From Xanthostigma xanthostigma (lineage: Eukaryota; Arthropoda; Insecta; Raphidioptera; Raphidiidae): DNA of 64,000 bases. The notes beneath the pieces are model-generated. The model made no database searches. It saw only the letters and a program-made list of their open reading frames with translations, and had not been told where the DNA came from. Position 1 is the stretch's first letter, and the number at the start of each line of letters is the position of its first letter. The stretch spans positions 11,550,001 to 11,614,000 of the forward strand of contig OY754469.1 of the NCBI GenBank assembly GCA_963575645.1. Direction: 5' to 3'. A program made the translations under genes and the position numbers. Positions 1 to 11,000 of the stretch are shown here, in pieces.

Positions 1-140
1 AAAAAAAAACTTATTTGGAAAACCGTGTAAAAGCGAAAACGTGTAAAACAAGTACCGTGTAAATCGGGGGATGGGTGTACTTTGATTAGAATTATTTTAG
101 TCGTGTACTTAATAAATATGATTGTTTTTTTTTATTAAAG

Positions 141-3100
141 AATGCCAGCACTACTAAGGTCGTTCAAGTCGGTAACATGTTACAAATAGTTCCTACTGTT
201 ATTACGACAGAGAAGAAAGCAAAACCAAAGTTGTCCGATTTACCGTTACCGCCCGTGCATGATGCGTCAGAAGAAAGCCCCCAACCAGCAACAGAGACCG
301 CGGAAGTAGAGGCAGAAAAGGAAGAAACTAAACCCGGTTAGTATTGTAATAACATTTAATGATGGCTCCTGTTTTTTATTTCTTATTATTTTGTTTATAA
401 ATTACAGTTCAAGAAGACGAGGTAGCATTACGTAGAAAAGAAAGAGCCAAGCGTAGAGCTGATAGAGAACAACGAAGAAAAGAAAAGGAATTGAAACGTG
501 TTGAAAAAGAAAAACGGAGAGAACTTAGAATAAAATTAAGGACTGAGAACATGATTAAGGTAATGTCATCGGTATAGAGTATATAGAGAAAGGAAACTAA
601 TCTCCTTGTACGAACCGTCGTCCAAAAAAGTGAGAAAAATTAGAGTTCCTGCTTCGCTGGCAGAGGCGTTGACGCTTTAAGACCCCGAGTAGCGTGGACA
701 ACCATGCCGTTTGAATATCGTTTTTTTGTAAGATAGAAATAAACTGAATTAATATTGGTCAAATCGATTTAAATATCGATGTAACATTTTTACACGCTTT
801 ATATTAACTTCACTTGTAAGTTTGTATGTATGTTTGTTTGTAACCTTCGTTTGGGCTACAGCAAGTGGTTTATTACTGTAGTATAATATGTCAGCACTGT
901 AACTACAGTGGTTAGCCGTGCGGTCTAAGGCACGGGTCTTCACTGACATCAACTCTCGGAATCACGGGTCGTGGGTTCTAATCCCGTCCACGCCGAAAAA
1001 AAAATTGTTTCTTTTTCGGCAAATTTTTGACAATAAATCGAACTAAAAAGTGGAAAATAAATATAGTTTAAAAAAAACTAAAAAACACGCTTTATATCGA
1101 ACTAAAAAGTAAAAAATATTTTTTTTAAAATAAGCTTAAAACAATAATGAATAAAAAATACAAGTATTATTGTGAAAGAAGCGTGGGGCGCTCGATGTAC
1201 GAAAATGTGGAACAAAGCGCCCCACGCTTTTTTCACAATAATACTTGTATTTTTTATTCATTATTGTTTTAAGCTTATTTAAAAAAAATATTTTTTACTT
1301 TTTAGTTTGATATAAAGCGTGTCTGTTTTTTTTTTAACTATATTTATTCTAATAGAATTATTGCAGCTTGGCACGCTGCAAAGGCAGGTTTGACAGCATA
1401 AAGACCGACAGTAAATGATACCACGTTGCCGTGTATTCGTATAGAGGAGATTCAGGGTCTTGATGCTACAGCGCCGCGCGTAAAGCTTTTAGAAACCGTT
1501 ACCGTTATCGATTTTCGAGACACGCGCTTTATATTGCGACCTGCAGAGATCAGTCTCCGTTCTCTTTTTTTCCTCAGTGGTTAACAGAAAAAAAGAAGAA
1601 AGAACGTAAGCCTCAATTTGTTCTGTCTCTTATTTATAGCGTGCCTTGCAGTTAGAAACTAGGGAACTTAGTTTAAATTTGGACGAGAGCGAAATATTAC
1701 AAGGAACCGAAGATAATGAGAAAAATGAAAAGAGCGGTCCAACAATGTGGCCGCCGCCAATGCTTGCACCTGTTCCTTTACCACAGCCACCCGCTAAGGG
1801 AATTCTTATTACGTCGGGTTTCAGGTAACAAATAACAATTTTTGTAATCGTAAACTATATCTAACAGTTCGCCTAACCTGCAGTATTTATTCATGGTGTT
1901 CTTTCAATGCGTTTGTTACACAAGTACTGTATTATTGCGACTCGTGTAAATGCTGCCTTCTCTGCGAGCAAACTCGACCCTCGTTCGCAATCGCCAATTT
2001 TCTGCCTTTGTAACATAATGTACCTACTATTGAAACGTTGGCCACTAGCGAAACACTGGTAAAGCTTATTTTATGATCCTCAACCAAAACCTTCCTTCAT
2101 CTTAATATTCTATTGGATCAACACTACTTTAACTGAAGTACTATTGAATGTTATTGTCAAATATAAATGCATTATTATTGTCATATTTAGTAAAGGGTAG
2201 TATTTAAACGAGTGACTGTAAATTACAATTTTGGGTAACAAAAATAATCAATTTGGGTTACTGTATTACTAAGTGAGCGACTGACTGCGCGAGACGAAAA
2301 ATCAACAGAACAGCAACTTACAAACATCCATTTGAGTTACTTAAAATACAAAATGGTAAGCTTCATAATATTTGAGCAACCTAATATTTGTTTGAGTGTC
2401 AACGTTACGTCCTGCATTTTTTTCAAAATTTGGCAAATGATTTATTTATTCAGAGCGGCATTTTGTTAATAGTTAATTGTTTGAATAGAACTGCGTTTTC
2501 TAAAAAATATATATTTAATTGACTGTCAATTAAATATACATTTTTAACTATTTAATTCGCATACCCCGTTATCGTTCACCCCGAAATTGTTTTTTTAAAA
2601 ACTCCACATTTGCCCCTTCCCGTTTCACTGCGAGACAATTCGCATACCCCGTTCTGGATTTTATTATTAACCAATATTTGTCGCTAGTTTAGTTATTTTT
2701 TCGCTTACTCTATTTCATACCGCTCAAGTTATTAAAACAGTATCTCATCATCAGTCACCAAGTTTTTTTTTATTCGACCGTTTTATAATTCCCCTTTAGT
2801 AAATTGAAAAATAAAGAAGACGATAACCTCGATGAAGAAACGAAGAAAATCGTAAAGAAAAGTGTTAAATTTGCGGACGGAATATGTCCCGGTGAGGGAA
2901 CGTCACCTTCGGGTGGTGAAGAATTACCTTCTCCACCGCCACCTTCAAGAAAACTGCCAAAGGAACAAAGATACAAGAAAACAAAACTGAAAACTAAAAA
3001 GAAAGTGAAGGTTGGTATAAATGTAAATACACGTCGCTTTTATTTTTCCGTATATGGAATAAAAAGGGGAAGTCAAGTTATCGTGCAAAAATTCGATTAT

Positions 3101-4050
3101 GAGTTTTTAGTAAATGCGTTTACGAGTCCGTTGCACTTAAAAAAGTGGTTTTTAAAAAAATAGTCACACCTGCAACGTAACTCGCTAGAACGATTTTGCT
3201 CAATCCTCAAGATAGAATCTTAAAATCCGTCGAACGAGAAGTTGTCGCTTAAAAAGACGTTTAAAAAAAAAAAAAAAACGAAAAATGCTTATTTTTTTTA
3301 ATGGTTCCAACAATTTCAATTAAATTTTGCACATAGATACTAAGATACTCCTTTAGTGCCAGACGTGGAATTTTCTAGTTACCCGTATCGAACTGTTTCT
3401 TTAATTTATTCTGTTTATTATTCAGGTAAAAATTATACGTAACGCTCTACAAGCTGCCGAAGAAGAGGACGACGAAGATGATAATCTTCCACCTCCTCCG
3501 CCGCCACCTGGGTCGCCGCCTCCCCATTTGTGGCCGAAACAGTCACGTCCTAATAATATTAATCCAACTGTTGGTTTTGCTCATCCGTCAACAAATCAGC
3601 CTTATCCTCCGGTGCTTTCAACTCCAGCTGCTTTCGGAATCCAAGCTCAAATGGGACCGGGACCGCCAGGGGCGTATCCTCCGAGTGGACCTATGCCGGC
3701 GTATCCGACAGGCTTTCCACAGGTCGGGCCACCTCCTCCTTCGGGACCATATCCGGGATATGCCTTCCAACCGAGACCAGGATACAATGCGCCCGGTATG
3801 TTAATTAAATTTACAAGTAAACGAACGATTGTCTCAAATAATCATACCTCGGATTTATTTAGGTGGAAGTTGTATTCCAAGAGTAAGCCAACCGCCCGGA
3901 GGTGTGTACCATCCTCCCGTGTATCCGGTCACAGGATCGCCGGCTAGACCTTTCGGTCCACCGCCTCCACCTATGCAAGCCCATCCACCGGTCTACGGAA
4001 TGGCTTATAATAATTTGTCGTCATCAAAATCTCACCGTAAAACAATGTAA
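141..4050 (+). CDS. 3' part of an unassigned basic/proline-rich protein gene (5' end outside the window)
   Basis: Six exons join in one frame: 141-336, 408-559, 1640-1824, 2800-3010, 3426-3795 and 3863-4050 (TAA), giving 433 residues if the first exon is read in phase 0. Every junction has AG before and GT after it, and the phases agree. In order, the protein has a segment with KPKLSDLPLPP; a highly charged Arg/Lys/Glu helix rich in RRKE-type repeats, probably coiled coil; a Pro-rich MWPPP stretch; a block with KKSVKFADGICPGEGTSPS followed by GGEELPSPPPP; a basic KTKKKVKVKIIR segment; an acidic EEEDDEDD run; a PPPPPPPGSPPP tract; and a Gly/Pro/Tyr-rich tail. I see no enzyme motif or zinc finger in this part. 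The composition suggests a nuclear scaffold or RNA-associated protein, but I cannot name the family. The VKFADGICPGEG block looks like the conserved core. Bases 1-140 are intron or upstream sequence. Confidence 0.75.
905..995 (+). repeat. tRNA-like sequence, probably a SINE head or tRNA pseudogene
   Basis: TAGCCGTGCGG resembles a Pol III A box and GGTTCTAATCC a B box, each about one base off consensus. Only part of the acceptor stem pairs (GTGG with CCAC). It lies in the second intron of the first gene and is followed by A-rich sequence. The spacing suggests a class II tRNA with a long variable arm, but decay makes the anticodon unreliable. Confidence 0.4.
1085..1322. repeat. Palindromic MITE-like element in an intron
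   Basis: The sequence folds on itself around position 1200. ACACGCTTTATATCGAACTA on the left is matched, inverted, by TAGTTTGATATAAAGCGTGT on the right. The arms stay complementary almost to a short GC-rich centre bearing AAGCGTGGGGCGC and its complement. It has no coding capacity. It is consistent with a short terminal-inverted-repeat element; no target duplication is clear. Confidence 0.6.
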
Positions 4051-7000
4051 ATTACCCTTTTTAGCGTGTAACATATTGTATATTGTAAAGAAATCATTGT
4101 AGTGTTGTTAATGTGATGAATTAAGTTTTCTATAATTTTAGAATCTTTGAATCGAAAGTCTTTATATGAAACAAACGAACGGAAAAACTAATAATTGATT
4201 ATCGTTTCATATTTTAGAATAGATGTTACATACGGATGTTATATTTTAAGAAAGTATTTCAAAAATTTTGAACCGGACAAGATTCAATTTTTATTTTTTG
4301 CGCTGCATGAAAATATGTTGTGATATGAAAAATCTGTTCATTTTTTGTTTATACGATTATGTCATTCACTGTGTTATTTTACTTTATATAATAGTGATAA
4401 TTTTACTGATTAGGTAATTTTTGCATAATTAGTTTCTACTTGTTGAATCCGTGGTTCTGTACCAAAAGCGCATGTTTTTTATTTATAATTTTTCAAATGG
4501 ACTAAGTTTTTATCTTCAAGTAATGTTTCTCTTTTGTGGTCGAAACAATGCTGGATCTCCAACTGAGGCGAGAGCCCTAGACGTCAAACTTGCAGGGGCG
4601 CTGAACACTAACTAAATACGACTTACTCATCAATGCCCAACTGAGACTAAAGTGTTCTTTGCCCAAAAAAGAGATATTTATTTGATGAGTTATCGATATT
4701 CGTATAGTAAAGAATGAAAACTTTTGATAAGAAAGTTTCCGCCCCTTGGTGTACAAATAACGAAAATTAGTAAAAATACTCTTCTTAAAAATTTTCGACT
4801 TATTCATGATAACTACTCAGACCCGGTGATAATGGGTTTTTAGTTATTCTTGATTTTAGAATAAATAAAACGCTGGTATTCTAAACTGTGTGTGCACACC
4901 ATACAAAAACAAATCGGAACTAATTAACATGCGCTTTTGTTTAGTATTAAAAAAAAAGACCGCAACTAGCTAAAACAGCATCATTTTATTTTTATAATTC
5001 TGCTATCAATTATGCGAAACACAATAGTCTTTAAGGAACACGTAAATAAAAATTAATTTCTCGTATTTCATTCTTATGTAGGTAAAAAACTTGACATGCA
5101 AGATAGTCTAAAAGTACAGTAATTTTTTTATATTATTTTGCGATAATATTTTGTACTAGTGATTATGGAAATTCATTACAGATAACTTTTTATTTTGTGA
5201 CTTATTAAAATTGAATTATATAATTATTGTTAATATTTCAAAACAATAGTTTTATGATTCTTCATTCAATATAGTAAACTTTTATATTATACTTATATTA
5301 TTTACCAATAATTTATTTATTTCTTCTACTAGTTGTAGCAGCTGTTAAGAGTTTTTTGTTTCTTTCTCTATGAAGAATATATTATGGTATTTTTGTGCGT
5401 ACTCCCTATAAAATAGCTGGCTTTCTCTTCATATTCAGTATATTTGTAATGTTTTTGACAGTTCTATTGTGGAACTAACTTCAATTCTAATAGGTTTAAT
5501 CGCGCACTTTTGTTTTTCATTGCAGCACTAGTACGGAATGGGTCACCTAACATGCATGCAAAGCAACTATTTTATAAGGAGTTGTGCAATAAAAAATTGC
5601 AATCGATATGTAGTAATTTAATCAGCGTTGTAGGGGCGGTCTTAACGTCAGTGCCAATGGGCTTCAAGGTCAGCGAGTCACCGAATCGTAGCAAAACAAT
5701 ATTTTATTATAATTTCAATTTTTTGAAAATTTTTAATATGTTAATTCCATAATAATAAAAGTGTCCAGACCCACACCTGTGCTTGTACCGAACCGCTAAG
5801 AAACTTACGAACGCGATGCTACTCAACTATTGACGCACGTCTCTATAAATATTTTTGAAGTGAAAACTTCTTTAGCGGCGTTGTACACATTTTTTGTAAT
5901 GGGTAAAAAATGTTAAACTCGCGCCAGATCGTCAGATCGAAAATTCGTAAGACCTGATCGAAAATGCGTAATTTTGTAATGGGTAAAAAATGTTAAACTC
6001 GCGTCAGATCGTCAGATCGAAAATTCGTAAGACCTGATCGAAAATTCGTAAGACCTGATCGAAAATGCGTAATTTTGTAATGGGTAAAAAATGTTAAACT
6101 CGCGTCAGATCGTCAGATCGAAAATTCGTAAGACCTGATCGAAAATGCGTAATTTTGTAATGGGTAAAATATGTTAAACTCGCGTCAGATCGTCAGATCA
6201 AAAATTCGTAAGGCCTGATCGAAAATGCGTAATTTTGTAATGGGTAAAAAAAGTTAAACTCGCGTCAGATCGTCAAATCGAAAATTCGTAAGACCTGATC
6301 GAAAATGCGTAATTTTGTAATGGATAAAAAATGTTAAACTCGCGTCAGATCGTCAGATCGAAAATTCGTAAGACCTGATCGAAAATGCGTAATTTTGTAA
6401 TGGGTAAAAAATGTTAAACTCGCGTCAGATCGAAAATTCGTAAGACCTGATCGAAAATGCGTAATTTTGTAATGGGTAAAAAAAAGTTAAACTCGCGTCA
6501 GATCGTCAGATCGAAAATCCGTAAGACCTGATCGAAAATGCGTAGGACAAAATTCGTAAGACGAAAACTTTTTTGTTTTTTTTGCTTAGCTATTTTAAAA
6601 TAAATGCAAAATGTAATCACATATTTTTCACTTCTGACGGCACTCCCGGAGTGCAACCCGTCTTTTTTTTTATAACCAACGATGTTGTCGACTCATTAAA
6701 CGATAGTTGAACAAATGCACGGACCAGTTTACAGATCGTGTTTGTTTGATAGAATACTATTTTATGCCCGTTTGTTTTTTCAGGCGCAATTCAAGTTTTC
6801 GTAGACATGAATTGATCCCAGCTCGTAAAATGTGCCCTGAAGTGTGAGGATAAGAGTGTGAAAGATTGTATTGTTTGTATTTACGCCCCTCGTAACAAGA
6901 AAACAAATTGAACCACTGCTAGAATAATTCAATCAAAAATGGTCTATTCAAATGACTTTTGTAACAGAATTGAACAGTCGTACAATATTAAATTTTTAAA

Positions 7001-8045
7001 AAGAGCACCATAACTTGCAGTCGTTGGTAACTATATTACGAAGAGTTAAGTTAAGATTTTTTTTTGCCAAAAATCTAGGAAATTTCTGTCAGATCAAGAA
7101 TATAAAATTGCATGCGTTGTAAATCAATTTTGACTTCAGTGTTCACATGTTGTTGGAAGTTCAAAACAACAAAAATTAGTGGAAGTTTACTAGCGTTGCT
7201 TTACTTTTTTATGTAAATCATTTTTAATGTAACCATTATTTACGTTTGAATTTAATTAGAACTTTATTTATTTTGTTTTTGTAACTTCAATAAATTGATT
7301 GACTGTTGAATAATCATAATATTATGATTGATCTTTTAATTATTTTACTTGAAATTTTGATTTGTGCATTGTTTAAGAAAATATTGTAATAATTGTATAC
7401 AGACTCGTTGAATATATTATGTATTCAAATTAATCGTTAAATTTTTTAATGCCGATTACCAAAAACATTGTTCAATTCTGTATAATATTATAAAAATGTG
7501 TAATTTTAAACTTCGTGACATTTTAAGGAATGTGAATTTGTTTTTTCCTAATTATATTTTTTCTAGAAATAATAAAATCGGTATTTATGTATATAGAATT
7601 ATGAATAAAGAATCTTTTATACAAAATATAAGAAATTCAAATTTTTACTGTCGTTTTTTTACGCGAATGTGTTCAAGAATTTGTTACATAAGAATCCTCT
7701 TAAATTATTCGATTAGTTAAAGAATTGACCGTATGATGTCGTAACATGTTTAATATTTCATAGATTTCGACTTATTCGTGTGACGTCAATAGCTGCTGTG
7801 GTAGCTTTTTATGTCAATGTAAACATCTGTCTATCTGTTTTTACTTCGAATTGTATTTTTATGTAATTTTGATAATTTTTAAAGGACATATAATATTTAA
7901 AATAAATTACACAAGTGGTGAAATATAAATTGAAGTGGTTTTGTGCGAAAAACTTTAATTGAAAGCAAGCAAACGTCTGTCATTTGTTCGTGTGATTAAA
8001 TATAGTGCAGACGCCATTACAGATCGGTTAATTTATTCGTTCTAG
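4051..8045. other. Intergenic spacer
   Basis: This is the 3' flank of the first gene and the 5' flank of the Ser/Arg-rich gene. AATAAA hexamers overlap at about 4860-4869, far downstream of the TAA, so their use is uncertain. The spacer holds the 80-bp tandem array described separately. Otherwise I see only AT-rich sequence with short chance reading frames. Confidence 0.6.
5890..6562. repeat. 80-bp tandem repeat array, about eight copies
   Basis: A unit beginning AATTTTGTAATGGGTAAAAA and ending GATCGAAAATGCGT recurs with an 80-base period, for example near 6071, 6151, 6231, 6311 and 6391. One copy has an extra 20-base block (around 6040-6060) and another lacks 10 bases. Each unit itself contains sub-repeats of CAGATCG and GATCGAAAAT(T/G)CGTA. 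Single-base differences between copies point to unequal exchange. The period is not a multiple of three and there is no open frame through it. Confidence 0.9.
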
Positions 8046-11000
8046 ATGGGTTCCGATGATGAAGATTTGGAATTTTTACGGTTAGCTGCATTAAATTCTC
8101 GAAAACCCAAAAGTGATAGTATTCAATACTTGGGCTGTAGTAAAAATGGTTTAAAAACTGTTACAAATGTTAATTCACAAAATTGTCTATTGCCAGACAC
8201 TAGGCGAAACTTCAAAAAGAAAGTTCGAAGGATTAATAATCATGTAAATTGGCCCAGAAATGTAAGTCCCACTATCTATTATTTTATTTAAATAATTAAT
8301 TATACTTATAGTAGTTAGTTATACGGCAGCTAATATTGTGGTTTGTAAATGACAACGCTTTTTTCAAAAATTGTGATGCTCCATCAATCGATGTAAAAAC
8401 ATTTATATAATATTTCAAGAACGAGGCTATTGACAACCCTAAAAATCATAAAGTCACCTTCAAAAATTTGCTTTTCTTATATAAATGGTTATTCTATAAC
8501 GATTTCTGTGTTGGTTAGAGTATCTGCAAATTAGTTGTCTCCCACGGCGCCAAAACATTGCTTATTAAATTGTACGTATATAAAAATGTCTCAAGTAATA
8601 AAATAATAAATAAACGTGGTACGAATGGAAGAATGAATGGAGCTTAATTAGAGATGAATAAAAGAATAGTTTATTATATATTATATTTATAATATTATCT
8701 ATTATTATAGTTTAGTTGAAATCAGAAGTAGGTAGAATAATATAGTAGGACGTGGCTAATTACACAAGTAAACGCAGAAGCCGAAAACCGTGTTATATAA
8801 TATTAAAAAAGAAAAAAAAAATGTGCCAAGAAAGATATGTTCCCGTGCCAAGCATATGAAACTAAAGATTACAAGAACGTGAAATTTTATTGTTTACAGG
8901 GGTCAGTGCAGAGAGTGACTCATTCAAGAGTAAATTCAAATTTGATATCGGTGCCAATCGCAGTCGATGAAGAATCCCAAATCCAACCTAAGCTCGCCTT
9001 ACCTCAAGACAAATATTTAAAACGAAATGTGCAAACAGATTCGAAAGAAGTGGACGACACTCCTTCAAAATTTAAACGATATGAACATTCTGATAAATCA
9101 GAAAGTGAGTCGGAGGAAGAAAATGCAAATACTAGAAATGAATCGGATACAGAATCTTTGAAAAGGAGTGAAAAGGGAGATAATTTAGATCGACTAATGG
9201 ACGAATTGGATGAAATGGTCGGCGTATCTTCGAATAAAGAGTCGCCGAAGTGCGTTAAAGCAAAAGTGAAAAATAAAAAACCAAAGATAAAAGCGGTGCC
9301 GATTGAAAATCTTAAAGCGCCGGCAGAACGAGTTGTCGTTAAGACTGAACCACAAGACGCTGATACTATTCAAGCGCAAGAAATATTTGAAAATAAGACA
9401 AATACAGAAGAATTAGATGTGATAATAAAAACTGAACCCCAAAGTCCCCCCGTTGTAATAGAAGATGAGAATATAATTAGTGGTGTTGGTTTAAATACGG
9501 AAACTGCGCCTCAAAAACTACCTGTAAATTCGATCGAAAAAACGGTGTTTCAATTTCCAAATAAACATTCAAAGTCCCCAATCAACGAAAGGGTTGCATC
9601 TCCAAGATTTCAAACCGAACGTTCAAAGTCACCTATCAACGAAAGAGTTACATCACCTCGTTTCCGAAGTGAACGATCGAAATCACCTATTAACGATAAA
9701 ATATCTCCTAGATTTAGAAATCAACGCTCAATGTCTCCTATTAATGATAGAGCGTTATCTCCCAGATTTAGAAGTGATCGTTCCAAATCTCCTATTTGCC
9801 GACAAAATCGGAGCAGATCTCGTAGTAGGTCACCTCTTGATCATGATCGTCTTCGTTTGCCTTTCGAACGTGATCGATTGTCACCTAGAAGATCGCCTTC
9901 CGATCGAATGTCGCCTAGAAGATCGCCCTCTGATCGCATGTCGCCTCGAAGATCGCCTCCAGATCGAAGGTCGCCTTCGAACTTCTTGCCTTATGCGCCG
10001 TATGAAAGATCTCATTCTCCATTGCACAGAACACTGTCGCCGTTAGGAATTGATACGGAAGCATTGTCAACTATCACGAGAGCTCCGTTATCACCGCGTT
10101 CAGCTGCTTTTGTTTTAAGAAACAGACAAATTCTAGCGAGGAGAAAGATGTCTCCTAGACGTTCGGTATCTTCCAGAAGTAGCATCAGTTCAAGAAGCAG
10201 ATCGCCATCAAGGGGTAGGTCGATGACTCCATTGTCACCTCGGCGACGCTCAATTTCTCCTCGTCCCAGAGTTTATTCACCTTTGAGAAGAAATGTTTCA
10301 CCGAGACGTCGATCTGTTTCACCGTTGAGACGCAGATCCATTTCTCCCAGAAATAAAAACTTATCACCGCTAAGAAGAAGATCTCGATCGCCACTTTCGC
10401 CTCTTAGGCGCAGATCGGTATCGCCTCGTAGAATAGGACCTGCTAGAGGCAGATATTCTCCAAAACGAATGAGTCCGAATCGAAATAGAAATTCCAAATC
10501 ACCTCCTCCATCCTCAAAATTGCCAGTGCACAGTCGTTTGGGTTCTCGAACGAACGCCAATAAACACGAACAATCACCGGTAAATAGGAAGAAAACGTAT
10601 TTCGCAGCTAAAAGTAGCGGCGAAAGGCCGCCAAGAAACAATCGCAGTCTAAGTTTGAGTCTTAGCCCGAGTCCAAGTCGCGAGAGACCAAAGGAACCAT
10701 TGAACGCTATTAAACGAAACAATTACGAAAAGGATACGCAGAGCGACGAAAGCGTTAAGAAAAATTCAACTGAAACAAAAAATGTCGATCCAGTATTAGA
10801 AGCACGTAAACGTAAATTTGAAAGTAAAGCACCTATTGAAGTAGCGACGGGCATTATTAAACTGAAAACAAATAAATCCGATACGTCCGCAGAAAAAAAT
10901 GACGACAATTCACAAGAAATAGAAGAATCACAAAATAAAGAGTCAGAATTGCAAAGTGACAATGAATTTATTGATGTGAATCCAACGTTAGATGATTTAT

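Noticed and set aside
5890-6562. Repeat array considered as a CRISPR
   Set aside because: Whole 80-base units repeat head to tail without unique spacers, in a eukaryotic gene context. It is a tandem satellite.
9594-10046. Long + strand frame of 150 codons overlapping the SR-rich exon
   Set aside because: It is a frame shadow of the repetitive SPRRS coding region, as are the antisense frames at 10273-10722 and 11212-11523. Repetitive codons keep other frames open.
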